Part shown: positions 25,345-37,633 of the stretch, piece after piece
Layout of the letters: the number at the start of each line of letters is the position of its first letter
Numbering within the stretch: position 1 is the first letter of the stretch
Notes under the pieces: model-generated
Database searches by the model: none
Told to the model about the DNA's origin: nothing
What the model saw: the letters and a program-made list of their open reading frames with translations, nothing else
Position numbers and translations under genes: made by a program
Source of the DNA: Niebla homalea
Lineage: Eukaryota > Ascomycota > Lecanoromycetes > Lecanorales > Ramalinaceae
Assembly: GCA_019925105.1 (NCBI GenBank)
Contig: JAHGAU010000004.1
Span: forward strand, 1,054,001 to 1,118,000
Direction of reading: 5' to 3'
Length of the DNA stretch: 64,000 nt

Positions 25345-25528
25345 TATTACGGTATAAAAGCTAAAATATAAGCGCTATAATACTAATACCTAAGAGCTGA
25401 GTTAACGCGTTAGACCTAATAAGGCCTCGCGTATGCCCTCCGTATACATATATGTATACTATACCATAGATTTCTCTACATAGTTGAAATTCATTATATT
25501 CACCCTTACCCCTACTGAGTCCCTCACA
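25345..25528 (+). repeat. Gypsy-2 3' LTR (184 bp)
   Basis: It starts TATTACGG (TGTCACGA in the 5' copy) and ends CCCTCACA, followed by the CGTAT duplication. The first half shows G-to-A changes. The second half (from about 25420) is nearly unmutated and GC-richer, the reverse of the 5' LTR. It has two minisatellite units against ten. Confidence 0.95.
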
Positions 25529-26025
25529 CGTATTTTATACCGGTCTTTTAAGAATAATAATAAAAGATTTATTATTTAAATAAGAATTTATCTTAATAAA
25601 TATAATTATTATTAATGATTAAAAAGAATAGATTATAAATAATATCTTAAATTTTCAATTTTCGAACGAACATTTATAATATAAAGTTAATTAAGCCGGG
25701 TATAATTTAAATCTTAAATAATATAATATTAATAGAAATAAATTTAAATATATAGCTAACGTTATTACTGAATTTTATCGCTAATATCCGTATAAACCAG
25801 GTCCTTATAATCGATTATAATGGTAAGGACGGCTTAAATATTAAATGAAAAATATACGAATTAATTATTTATTTAATATTACGTTATTTATTTTAGTGCC
25901 TATAATTTTACGTCTTTCTTTGCTTACCCTTATAACGGTATAACTTTATATATATTCTCTAACTTTTATAACAATTAATATACGTTTATATATCGCGGTT
26001 AATATTTAGGAAAAAAGGGGGGTAA
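25529..26025 (+). pseudogene. Gypsy-1 pol C-terminus with chromodomain remnant and polypurine tract
   Basis: This is the Gypsy-1 frame after the Gypsy-2 insertion. It starts FYTGLLR (family FHVSLLRP). Near 25670-25830 lies a chromodomain-like segment: YKVN.AGYN, then NKFKYIANVITEFYR and YPYKPGPYNRL (family LEYxVKWxGY ... ADxLxxFHxRYPxKPGPPxRL). The chromodomain binds methylated histone H3 and would steer the element to heterochromatin. The polypurine tract GGAAAAAAGGGGGGTAA is at 26009-26025. Stops are present. Confidence 0.82.
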
Positions 26026-26260
26026 TATTATAAGTATACTGGCTTATAAGGGCTATTAAGTAATATACCTGGTAGATAAATTATAAATGTTATGGTAATA
26101 ATATATAAGCGAAACACTTAGGTCGTTTATACCGTTTACTAGTTATAAGGGGTAAGGTGGCTTAGCGCATATTAATAAAAAGCCTTTTGGGTTAATACTT
26201 ATACTTTTATTCTTTATAGTTATTCTTTCGATCAATATATACCCTTGTGATCTCATTCCA
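26026..26260 (+). repeat. Gypsy-1 3' LTR (about 235 bp)
   Basis: It follows the polypurine tract and starts TATTATAAGT (likely TG changed to TA). It probably ends TCTCATTCCA. Beyond about 26261-26275 the sequence matches the LINE family (compare 33835-33860), so Gypsy-1 was inserted into a LINE. The 5' LTR lies outside the window, so the exact end and the target duplication are unverified. The middle keeps CpA and TpG and is less mutated than its surroundings. Confidence 0.75.
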
Positions 26261-28020
26261 AGCACGGCCCTTATCACTTATCCTTATTTAATTAATTTTA
26301 TACTGGTTTTAAAACCGTTTTTAATTAATTTACCGCTCTAACTTTATATAAATTATACTGCTAAACCTTAACGATTATCTTAATTTCTTTATATTTAATT
26401 TCTTTGGTTTTTATTAAGTATTTCGGATCTTATGCCGGATATTTATCCTTCCTATATATTATATATTTATATATATTTTTTTAAAAATTTTTATTTATTA
26501 AGTTTACGTATTTATACGTCTTATACCGTTTAATATATATTATATATTTCGTACCGTTAAAGAATCTTATAATAATATATCTATATCCTTAATACTTAAA
26601 ATATTAATAGATACTTACGGGTTATCTTACGGTCAGATTAATTTAAGGGTTTTATCCTTAATAATCCTTTTATTTTAGATATTATTATATATTTTTATTA
26701 ACGCTACGGTTAATATAACCGTAAAATACCTTTTTATTTGTTTTAAAGTATTCAACTTTTTTATTACCGGAGGGAGCTTATCATTAATCATTCCAATTTA
26801 AGATAAAGGACCGTATTCTCCCTTTTTATACGTTTGAAAATAAATTTATTTTTTACTTTTATAAAGAACACTAAATATATTTTATTTTTTACGATAATAA
26901 ATAATTATCTTAATATCCTTATTATTTTAAACTTATTTTTATTAATTTATATCTTTAACTTTTTTATGCTTTTTTTTATTTTTAAGGATATTATGTTAAG
27001 GAGGATATTTCCGCTTTGGAATTTATATATAATAATAATTTACTCCGTTAATAATTTTCCCGTTATTTTAAACGTTTTTATAAGTTATAAAAATTTTACT
27101 TTTATTATAATATTCTTTTTTTCTTCGGTTAATAATTAAATTATTACCGTTTTCGCGTTCTTTAACGCCGCCGTTTTCTTTTTAACCCGTATTATTTCCT
27201 TTTTGGTTATTATATACTCTTTCTTTACGGCCTTTATAGCTTAAGTTTCTTTTATTTAAAAAACTTTTATTAATGCTTCTTTTATTTTATATACTTATTT
27301 CTTAATCTTTATTTCCGTCTTTTACCGGTATCTTTACCGTTATTTTTTAAGTTCCCTATAGTTGTTTTAATTCATTTAATCCCGCCTTTATTTTTATTTT
27401 TTATAAAAGTCTTTTATTCCCCGTAACTTTATTTATAGTATCGGCTAGGTTATTAACGTAATAACCGTTTATTTTATTATAAAGAATCCGTTTAAAGCCC
27501 TTTACCGTTTCTTCTTTTATTTTAATTCCTTTATACGTTCAACGTATTATTTCTCTTATTCTTTATCCCTGGTTATTTATAAGTTTATTAACTTTATTAT
27601 CCTTATTTCCTTTTTATATACTTTTAATATTATTAACATTATATTTACTTTATATGTATTTATCGCTTTTTTTTTATTATTATTACCGCCTTAATCTTTT
27701 TAACGCCATTTTTACTTATTACGTTTTTATACGTTCTACACGTCCTTTTATGTATATCTTACTAACTATGATTTTTTTATTTTATTTAATAGTTATTTAT
27801 TAGTGTTATTATCGTATTATTTATATGATTTCCCGTTACTTTTAATAATATAAATTACTTACCCGTATACTCCCTTATTCTTAATCATTATATTATTTAT
27901 ATTTATCGTAATTAAAATATTAACCTAACTATTTCTTAAGCTATACTTATACGTATCGTTTTAAACCTCTAAGGTCCCTTTATTCGTTGCCATCCATCTC
28001 TTTTTCAAAGTTATCATATA
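26261..28020 (-). mobile_element. Tad1-type LINE copy D, 5' part, split by Gypsy-1
   Basis: This is the ORF1 region of a minus-strand LINE. The ATGGCAACGAATAA start is at 27993, followed on the minus strand by the same hairpin bases as other copies. At about 26261 it is cut by the Gypsy-1 3' LTR, and its 3' part must lie left of the Gypsy-1 5' LTR, off the window. It is therefore the oldest layer here. The plus-strand open stretch 26834-27139 is antisense to ORF1 and resembles the antisense stretch at 4939-5319 in LINE A. It is not a separate gene. Heavy RIP. Confidence 0.85.
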
Positions 28021-28220
28021 TTATATTATTAAAGAATTTATATCATAAGCGTTAATTAAGTATACGCTTAAAATTATGGATTTTATATATTTCCGATATT
28101 TTAAAAGGCGAAATAACAATAATAAATTTAACGTAAAATTACAGGTTTCTTTACGTTTAATATTTTCTATTTTAAACTTAAGATTATATAATATTATATC
28201 TGCTTTTATAAACTTATTAT
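28021..28220. other. Unidentified AT-rich host segment left of LINE E
   Basis: This non-LINE sequence ends in the left LINE E target duplication (ATAAACTTATTAT, 28208-28220). It continues at 35565 on the other side of LINE E. I recognise nothing in it. Confidence 0.6.
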
Positions 28221-29110
28221 TGATTAATTGATTGATTTATATTACGGATCTAGCTAAGTTAATTCCGGCGTTCCTTAATAGTTAATTATTAAGCCTTATT
28301 AATAACCGTAAAAACTTAATATCTATAACGTTAAAATTAAAAGCCGGTATTTACTTAATTTTTACTTTTATTTCAAAGGACAAAAAGTGTTTACGGCCGT
28401 TTGAAAAATAATAATTTATTTATACGCTTTTTTAAAGAAAACCTATAATATTATTAATAAATCCCCTTAAGGCTTATTTTTAAACTTATTCTTTTTCTTT
28501 TTCTTTACGGGTTTACTTTATATTAATATCTTAAGTAATACCTTTAAATATCTTTACCGGTATATACGTTATTATTATCTTAATCGTATTTATCTTTTTA
28601 TTCTATTATTAAGGCCGTTTTTTTTTAAAGATTTTTAATAAGTATTTATTATTATATCTTTTCGCTTATAAAATATACTTTCCGGTTTATATGGTTACCG
28701 TAACCGGTACTTACCCTTTTTCCCCCTTTTTAATCGGCAGTAGGCCATCTTAATAAGGTCTTTAATAACTTCGTTTATTTTATTAATAAGATTAAATTAA
28801 AGTAATAAACCTATAGATATTATAAAATTTATAACCACCCAGATACCTCGTTTTATAAAGAGTATTTTACGGTAACTACTTATCCCGGCTTTCTTAATTA
28901 ATCTTGAATCTTGTTTTAAGCTCTATAAATAATAAATAATAAATAAATACGTATATAGTATCCTATTTTCTTTACTTATATTTATAATTAATTTTTATTT
29001 AATTATTAATATATCTAAATAGAGGAAATAAGTTAAACCGTTCTTCCCCATCCGGAGTTAAATTATTAATATATTATCCCTCTTCTTTATAATCTTATAA
29101 CGGCGGAAAT

Positions 29111-29273
29111 TGTCACGGACATGCATAAAGCATATGAAGTAAATGGGTGTAATATGTATAATAAGTAGCTATCTAGCTATGAAGGTGCGCAATATAAGTA
29201 TATGCGCCAAGCATGCGGAAAAAGGTAAGGCCGCTCCGTGCCAAGGAATCCTCCTATGGTCCATACCGTAACA
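29111..29273 (+). repeat. 5' LTR of the short LTR element
   Basis: It runs from TGTCACGGACATGC to CATACCGTAACA. Against the other LTR I count about sixteen differences, all but one transitions, concentrated in the first two thirds. The last 60 bases are nearly identical. Confidence 0.95.
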
Positions 29274-29859
29274 ACATGCTTATAAAAAGGAGAAAAAAGC
29301 GACGTCCACGTCGTACCATCCATTACAAAACATTATAAATATTAATAGCCTCGGTGGTAAAGGTGATTAAGAGTAAGCCCCGAGTGCATAAATAACGTTA
29401 TATATATAGGTGGTTATTGAAAAGTAAAGGGTGGTGAAATCGCGTATTAAAAAACCGAAAAAAGTATAAGCCGAGTAATTAGCGTAATTTACCCGGGAAA
29501 TAATCGTGGATTCAAGGATTGCGATTAAGCTGAATCGCTTAAAAACGTAATTTCCGAAATATTCCCGAATTGTATCTTACCTGAGATTTACGGTAATATT
29601 ACTAAGTCGTAGACTTTTCATTAATTATTGGGTAGTTTCTTGTAAAACGAGCACGCCTTATTATATATATAGGCCTATTCGTTAGGATCCTTACCTCTTA
29701 AGAAGTTATAGTAATATTTCTTATAATTAATATAAATAATCTGCTTAAAGTAGCCTAATTCAGGTATATTAATATAACCTAGCCTTATAAGTAAAAGTAA
29801 TATTATATACTTAAATATGCGTTGTAATTATCGTTTAAACGTTTTAAGCCTTACGGTGA

Positions 29860-30516
29860 GACTCCCGTGCCTATCCGCTATATTTAAGTGTATTCTGGTT
29901 AAGGACTCGCTTTATAATTTGGCTTAAGGCTTTTATTTTGGCTTTAAGGGTTTTAAGGTAAGCTTTTACGGTAAGGGTAAACGTAAGCTCTTTACTTGCG
30001 GAGCAGGTGGATCTAAAAGTAATATACTCAATTTTAATATAAATTTATTGAAGAAATCTTTCGGTATTATGGGTGGTAGTACCTTTAATAGTGATACTTT
30101 AGAGGAAAGTATTAATTTTGGTAAAGTAAGAGATTTAAAAGGTATAAATCTTATATAGAGGTCGTGGATAATAAGGTAGGATTTAGGTGAAAAGCAGCTA
30201 ACTCGTAATAAGCTTACTGTTGAAGGTATTAATAATAAAGTCCTGGATCTTATAGGTAAGGTTTAAGGTATAAGTAATCCAGCTAATTTAAGAATTAAAG
30301 AGTATAACAGTAACGAGGATAAAGCTAAGGCCGAGCTCGATAAAGCTCGTAATGAAGGCATTGTCGGTTTAATAGGTATTTTACTGAAAGGATCCGCTTT
30401 ATTGATGGTAAAGAATTAGGTGGATAAGCTATAACGTAGCTATATTAATTACAGCATAATAAACGTTATATTCGATCTGTATTAAAAGCTTAGATAACTG
30501 AGTTATTCCTATTATT
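29860..30516 (+). pseudogene. Unidentified coding remnant inside the short LTR element
   Basis: A single plus-strand frame stays open over most of about 215 codons. Its stops are TAA or TAG, as RIP would create from CAA or CAG. Readable pieces include a Gly/Lys-rich stretch (GFKGFKVSFYGKGKRK, near 29940), CGAGGSKSN, KKSFGIMGGSTFNSDTLEES near 30055-30110, GEKQLTRNKLTVEGINNKVL near 30190-30250, and a charged, helix-like NSNEDKAKAELDKARNEG near 30310-30365. Codon use is much less AT-driven than in the neighbouring LINE. I recognise no family. It could be a degenerate gag-like protein or a captured gene fragment. No start codon can be assigned. Confidence 0.45.
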
Positions 30517-30679
30517 TATTACGGATATGCATAAAACATATGAAGTGAGTAGGTGTAATATGTATGATGAGTAGCTATCTAGCTATAAAGGTGCGCAATA
30601 TAAGTATGTACGCTAAGTATGCGGAAGAAGGTAAGGCCGCTCCGGGCCAAGGAATCCTCCTATGGTCCATACCGTAACA
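30517..30679 (+). repeat. 3' LTR of the short LTR element
   Basis: It runs from TATTACGGATATGC to CATACCGTAACA, has the same 163-bp length as the 5' LTR, and is followed by GAAAT. The initial TG is changed to TA. Confidence 0.95.
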
Positions 30680-33600
30680 GAAATACTTATTAATAACCTT
30701 TTTATTATTTAAGGTTGGGTATTACCGCCCTTAAGGAATTAATCCTTTATATTTACGTTAACATTTAATTTATTACGTTTTAATTTATTTAATAATCGTT
30801 ATTATTTTCGCTTCTATAACCCTTTTAATTTTTATTTCCTTTATATTAAGTAACGACTTATATATATTTATATTAACCTTTTAAATACAAGTTAAATCGA
30901 TTTCTTTCCTAGTCTATTCTAGCTTTATTTTAATGAAGAAAATAAGTATTTTTTTCCAAATTTTTCTCCATCTAAGACTCCTTAAAATTTAGGTAAATAC
31001 GCTTGTTCCTTATTAATATAACCGAGTATATACCCCTTTTAAGTCTTATTTAAGCAATCATTTAATCGAGAAATAACTGGACCGGCGGAATAAAAACTTC
31101 AAACTTTAATACCGGGATAAGGGTCGCTTTATAAGCATTATTAATTACTTTTAAGTACCGGTTCTAAACCTTCTATAATTATTAAATAAATTATATTTAG
31201 GGGTACCTTTAAGCGCGTATTAAATAACTGTTATATAAGTTATAGCCGGTTTTATTACTATTTAATAAACCGCTTTAGCCTTTTATAAGGTAACTCCGTG
31301 CGTTAATATTATAAGGTAAATAAGGCCCCTTTCTTATAAGATTATTTTCTTTTAAACCCTTTTTATTTAATCCCTTTAACTAAGCTTTCTATTGATTTAA
31401 AAATAAAGATTTTTAATATTGGCTTTTAGCTTTATTATAGTTCTATTTAAGTTTATTATAATTATTATATTATATAGCTTTAGGTTCTTAATTATATAAA
31501 TAAATTCGTATTTATATAGTGTAAATTAAGCATTATATATCCTCATTTATTATAAATATACTTTTTAAGCTTATTTTAACTTTAAGTAATTTATATAGAT
31601 CCGTATATTATAAATTAAAAGGTAAATGCTATTAATAAATTTTTTACTTAAACCTTTTGTTTTAACTTTATTAATTCTTTAATTAATAAATTATTAAAGA
31701 AGAAAAACAAAACCGGAAAAATAGGTAACCCTTAAGGTATCCTGGTTATAACTGGCTTTATCGGGTTTCTCTTTTAATTTAAATTAATTAATATTACCCG
31801 GTCGTTTAAAAGGTTTTCTATCTCATTTATAAGGAAAAGTAGTATCCTTAATCTTATAAGTTATATAGTAATCTTTAATAATTTATTTTATTAAAAACTT
31901 TAATAATGTTTTTTTAAAAAAAGGAGACTCGTTATATATTTCTTTTCAAAATTTTATACCGTATATATGTCGTTATTTAAACCTTTCAAGGTTATCTTTA
32001 TTAATTTTTTCTTCTTCTTTTTATTTATTAATTAAGGAAAAGCCTATATTTTTCCGTATATTTATTAAGGACCTTTATAATTATTATTTTAAAGACTTCT
32101 TTAATATATAAAGGAGTACGATTAATTTGTAAGCTTTTATCTTTAAGTAATTTGACTTAATTAATTTCTTAAGGATAATTATTTTAATCTCCTTAAACTT
32201 ATAAGGGTAATAATTAATTTTCAAATGGGCTTAAAATAAATAAATAAAAACCTTCTTAAATAATAATATTATTATTATTAAGAACTTTTTTAGAATTCCG
32301 TTTAATTTAAGGGCTTTATTTTTCTTTATTTTATTAATCGTTTTAATTATTATTTTTGAAGTTACTTATTTTATTAATATTTACCGGGTTAAGATATATA
32401 GCTTTTTTAATATCCGTTAAATTAATATTTAATAAAAAAAGAAAGAAGATTCTTTTAAAAGTTTTATTTTTATTAGTAAAGCTATTAATTGTTATATTAT
32501 TAAATTTCTTAAAAGGCGGGAATTTAAGGATAAATTTAAGTTCTTTATTTTGCTCCTTATCATACTTTATTAACTTTTATACTTTACGGAGGGAAATAAT
32601 TAAATCATAATTTATTAACCGGAAATATATTTATTTAATTTTCTTAATAATCTCTTCCTTTTCTTGTTAAGCTTCCTTTAATTATATGAACGTTTTTTAA
32701 TTTTTATACTTAATAACTTGTTTAATTAACGTTTTTGTTTTTATTTTTATAATAATTATTATTATATATTTTTTATTCTAAAAATTTTAACACTTTAAGA
32801 TGGTTTTATTATTAAGATTAGTATATTAATTATTTTATTTAACGTTTCTATTATTTATTTTATAAAGAAGTTAATTTAATATTTATTATTTAATTAACGA
32901 AGCTTTATTAATTACGTTATTATTTCTTTTATTTATATATATATCTAAATTTTCTTAACTGTTTTTTATCCTGTTTTTATTCATATTTATAACGTTAGGT
33001 TAACTATTTAATTTAAGGTTATTTATGTTAATATATAGTTTAAGTTATATTTTAAATAGTTTTAAAGCTTATATATTATTATTATCTTAAATCCTTGGTT
33101 TTTTTACGTTATAATACTTTAAGGTATTAATAATGAAAGATTAAACGTTATAGTAACTATTAATAATTTTTTTAATTTAATATAATTAATTATATTACTT
33201 TCCTTATTCTATATATTATAATAAAGGTTAAAGTTTTTTAATATCATATATTCGCCGGGTAAAAATATAAAACTTTAAATAATAATATTATCGAAGGTTT
33301 TACTTTATTAATTAATGGTAAATTATATATATTATAAATACTTAAATCGCTTTTCATATTTTCCTTTTATATAATCCGGAATATATATAGATTTTTATTA
33401 TAATAAATTACGTTTTTTTAATTATTTATATTCAAATTCTTATGTATAAAAATATATATTTAGGTCGTTTTATTTCCTTTAAACATTAAATAAAACCTTT
33501 TACTTAAGTTAATTTAAAAATATATATATAGGTTATATAATAATTCTTATATTATTATAATATTAACGTCCTTTATTTCTTTAAATTTAAATATTAATAA

Positions 33601-35564
33601 CATTTACTTTAATTACTTTGTTTTATATATTATATTCTATTATTTTTAAAAATATTAATATATTATATATTTATTTTTATTAAGGTTTTTTTATTAACTT
33701 TTATTTGAATTATTAATTCTTTATTAAAATTAAACGTTATTTATCCCGGTTTCCTTATAGTTATTGTTATTACCTTAAAGCGGCCGGACTTAAAGATTAA
33801 TGTTATAAAAAGTTCTTTTTTCTTTACGCTATTTATTACGGCCTTTTACTTATCCTTATTTAACTAATTTTATTTTTATTTTAAAACCGTTTTCAATTAA
33901 TGTACCGGCTTGACTTTATATAAATTATACCCTTAAACTTTAATAGTTATCTTAATTTCCTTACGTTTAATCTCTTTAATTTTTACTAGGTATTTTGGGT
34001 TTTATACCGGGTATTTATCCTTCCTATATATTATATATTTATATATATTTTGAATAAAATCCTTATTTATTAAGCTTATATATTTATATATATTATATCT
34101 TTTAATATATATTATATATTTTATATTATAAAAATATCTTATAATAATATATCTATAATCTTAATAATTAAAGTTTTAATAAATATCTATTATTTTATTT
34201 TACGGTTAAATTAATTTAAAAAAATTTCTTTTAATAATCCTTTAATTTAAAATATTATTATATATCTTCATTAACGTTATATTTAATATAATTATAAAAT
34301 ATATTTTTATCCGTTTTAAGGTATCCGGTTTCTTTATTATTGGAAAGAGTTTATAATCAATGATTTCAATTTAAAATAAAGGATTATATTTTCCCTTTTT
34401 ATATATTTTAAGGTAAACTCCTTTTGATTTTAAAAAGTACGTTAAATATATTTTATTTATTATAATAATAAACAATTATTTTAAGTTTTTATTTTTTTAA
34501 TTTTATTGTTATTAATTTACGTTTTTAATTTTTTTAAACCTTTTTTTATTTTGAAAGATATTATATTAAGGAAAATATTTTTACTTTATAGCTTCTACAG
34601 TAATAATTTATTTTATTAATAACTCTCCTATTACTTTAAATATTTTTATAAGTTATAAAGGGTTTATTTTCATAATAATATTCCTTTTTTTTATTTAATA
34701 AACGGATTATTATTATTTTTACTTTTTTTAATATCGCCGTTTTCTTTTTAATTTATATTGTTCTTTTTTCGGCTATTATATACCCTTCCTTCGTAGCCTT
34801 TTTACTTAAGTTTCCTTTATTTAATAAGCTTCCGTTACCGCCCTTTTATTTTATACGTTTACCCTTTAATATCTATTTTTACCCTCTATTAATATTTTTA
34901 TTATTACTTTTTAGCATTCTTATAAATATTTTAACTTTTTTAATTTTACCTTTACCTTTATATAGAAGTTTTTTACTCTTTATAATCCTATTTATAATAT
35001 TGATTAAGTTTTTAACGTAATAGCCGTTTATTCCGTTATAAGCAGCCCGTTTAAGGCTCTTGTTATCTTTTCCTTTATTTTAATTCCTTTATATGTTTAA
35101 CGTATTTTTTTTTTTTACTTTTATCCTTAATTATTTATAAGCTTATCGCCTTTATTATTTTTATTTTTATTTTATATACCTTTAACGTTATTAACTTTAT
35201 ATTTATTCTATATATATCTGTTATTTTTTCCCCCGCCGTTACTGCCGCTTTAATTTCCTTAATACCCTTTTTATTTATCATTTTTTTACGCGTTTTATAC
35301 GTCCCTTTACGTATATCTTATTAACTATAACTTTCTTATTTAATTAAATAACCGCTTATTACGTTATTATCGCGTTATTTATCTGATTTCTCGTTGTTTT
35401 TATTAACGTAAGCTATTTACCTATATATTCCCTTATTTTTATTATTATATTACTTATATCTGTCGTAATTAAAGTATTAGCCTCATTATTACTTAAGCTA
35501 TACGTATACGTATCCTTTTAGACCTCTAAGGTTCCTTTATTCGTCGCCATTTTTCAAGATTATC

Positions 35565-36845
35565 ATAAACTTATTATATTTATTAAATATATTATATAAA
35601 TCTTTTAAGATTTCTTTTACTATTAAGTAAGGATCCGGAGAATTATTTAAAGTATAAGTTTTTACAATTTAAGAAGTTAAGTCCTTGTAATAATTTTATA
35701 TATATTTAATCTTTATTTTCTTCATAAAGAAAAGGATAACGCTTTAATTAAATTTCAATTCGAAACGAAATTTTTAAGTACTTTAACTTTAATAATTCCG
35801 ATACCTTTAAATTCTCTTAAATTTAAATATTATTTATTTATGCTTAGTATCGTTATCGTAAGTAAACAAATAATATCCCCGGAAATATTTTTTAATTTTA
35901 GTAACGGTCTTCAACTGGATAATAACCGTTAATATCTTCCTTGTGTAAATTATTTAAATCTTTTTATTTTTTGAAATTTCATTAAAATTAAATAATTCTA
36001 ACTTTTAATTAAGAATTCTTTATATAAATGTTTTCCGTTTTAGGATAATAATCCGTTTTTATATAATAGATATAAATAAAGGCATTTTCCGTTTAATTTT
36101 AAAAATTTATAATAATATTAAGTTTAACTTTTAAATTAATAATTATAAGCTTTACTTTATTCCTTTTTTATTTTAATATAAAACTATTATCTTTAAGTTT
36201 TAATACTTTGATAATTATATTAGTGATTACGTTATTTTAATATTTAAAGTATCAATTAATAACTTCTTAAAGGGAGGCAGGATTACGTATTTACGTAATT
36301 ACGTTCCCGGTATCCAATAGTTAAAGTTCCTCCTCTTTTATATTTAAGGTATATTTTTTATTAATTTTTTATATAAATAAACCGGTACGATTATACTTAT
36401 TACCCCGGCTTTTACCCTATAGAAGAATTAATATACCTCCTTTATTATTATCTTTAAAGAATAAGTCTTTTTTATCTCTTTTTAAATCGTCGGGATTAAA
36501 ATAATATTAACGTAATATAACGTATTTATCACGGAATATTAATTAAGAAGTAAAAAGTTAACCAATTATAATAAAACTTATCTTCAAGATTCTAAAGGTA
36601 TTTCTTAATATACCGGTAAATTAATCTCTTTATAATGTATTTTAAGCTATTTCTTATTATTGTCTTTAATCTTTTATATTTTCTTTTATTACAAGCTTTT
36701 ATCCCGTAAAATAGAGTTAAGAATCTAAATATAAAATAATTATTTTTACTATATTTTAACTATTATAATAATTTAATAGGTATATTACGCTCCCTCTTAA
36801 CGTTTAATACGGTAAAATACGTAATAAGCTCCCTTTCAGCTATAA
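35565..36845. other. Unidentified AT-rich host segment right of LINE E
   Basis: This continues the host interrupted by LINE E. Both strands have TAA-rich frames. A plus-strand stretch near 36050-36500 is fairly open, but T-rich composition alone can explain this. No transposon motif was recognised. It is probably an older, saturated repeat. Confidence 0.5.
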
Positions 36846-37020
36846 TTACTTAAATAGTAGGTCGTAATTACTTTAAAAGGATAAAGGGATTATAGACATT
36901 ATACAGAGTATATAGGACGCTTTACCTAATAAGGTAAGGTGCCCAGAATAAGCAAAGCGTTAAGCCATAAAGCCGCATGTGTACAGCTGTATGGTATGAG
37001 CAAATGATGGTTCCCTGACA
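36846..37020 (+). mobile_element. Candidate solo LTR (175 bp), GC-richer
   Basis: TATAA occurs directly on both sides (36841-36845 and 37021-37025). The right end, GTTCCCTGACA, is identical to the last 11 bases of the solo LTR at 44529-44691. The right half (36920-37020) keeps CpA and TpG. The left end, TTACTTAAATAG, lacks the expected TG, so the left boundary is tentative. Confidence 0.5.
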
Positions 37021-37633
37021 TATAAGGATTTGAATATAATCCGGTAAGTTTTTAATAAAATATAATTCTTATAATTACTTATATTTAATGCTTTAATATC
37101 GTTAATAATCTTTACCCTTTTAATTACTTTTTAAAGGTAATAAATTACTTTATTAATAACGGATATAAGAAGCTGGTATTACTAATTTATAATTATTAAT
37201 TTAACGATAAGTTTACCGGTTATAAATATTACGTTAAGTTATTTAATATTATTTTTAAGTACATAATATTTACTAATCCTTTTAATGAATATTTTTATTT
37301 ATTTATTATTTTAAAGGTAATAACGTTTAATATTAAAATAAATATTTTTATTTATAAAAATAATATTAAATACGAGGTAAACTATGAAGTCAAATATATA
37401 CGTAACGTTATAAAGTATAATAAAGCTATTACTTTTAAGGACATCAATATTTACCTTAATTTTCTTATAAGTAATGATTTTAAGGTTATTATTCTTAACG
37501 ATAATAGTATGGTTTTTTTTATCCTTTTAATAACCCGATTTTTTATGGTTTTATTATAAATATAAGAACTTAAATTATGATTCAAATTTTATAATAATTA
37601 TAATATATAAGACTCTGATCCTATATTAAATAT
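37021..37633. other. Unidentified AT-rich host segment between candidate solo LTR and LINE F
   Basis: A plus-strand stretch at about 37370-37560 stays open (NYEVKYIRNVIKYNKAITF, then NDFKVIILNDNSMVFF) but resembles nothing I know. It ends with the left LINE F target duplication, CTATATTAAATAT (37621-37633). Confidence 0.5.

Larger units (their letters stand above)
12432..25528 (+). mobile_element. Gypsy-2: complete Ty3/Gypsy chromovirus with two LTRs
   Basis: This LTR retrotransposon is bounded by a 5-bp target duplication, CGTAT, at 12427-12431 and 25529-25533. Its LTRs start TG (5') or RIP-changed TA (3') and end TA or CA. Order: 5' LTR, gag region, protease, RT, RNase H, integrase, chromodomain-like end, polypurine tract, 3' LTR. 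Two LINE insertions (14721-15288 and 16663-22482) interrupt it. Without them it is about 6.7 kb, which is normal for the family. It is inserted in the integrase C-terminus of Gypsy-1, so it is younger. All coding parts are RIP-damaged. Confidence 0.95.
29111..30679 (+). mobile_element. Short non-autonomous LTR element (1569 bp) in LINE E
   Basis: Two 163-bp direct repeats bound it, with a 5-bp target duplication GAAAT at 29106-29110 and 30680-30684. The 1243-bp interior is GC-richer than anything around it and has no recognisable protease, RT or integrase, so it depends on another element for movement. It does contain a long, mostly open plus-strand frame at about 29860-30510. It is TRIM/LARD-like in size class but of a family I do not recognise. 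Orientation is taken from the open frame. Confidence 0.93.
28221..35564 (-). mobile_element. Tad1-type LINE copy E, full length, carrying a short LTR element
   Basis: The 13-bp target duplication ATAAACTTATTAT flanks it (28208-28220 and 35565-35577). The (AATC)n tail is at 28221-28240 and the ATG start at 35550 on the minus strand, leaving a 14-base leader. Subtracting the 1574 bases of the LTR insertion and its duplication gives 5770 bp, equal to the other full copies. On the minus strand ORF1 covers about 33900-35550 and ORF2 about 28380-33700. The LTR element at 29111-30679 falls in the ORF2 C-terminal region. The plus-strand open stretch 32356-32610 is antisense to RT. Strong RIP throughout. 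Confidence 0.95.
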
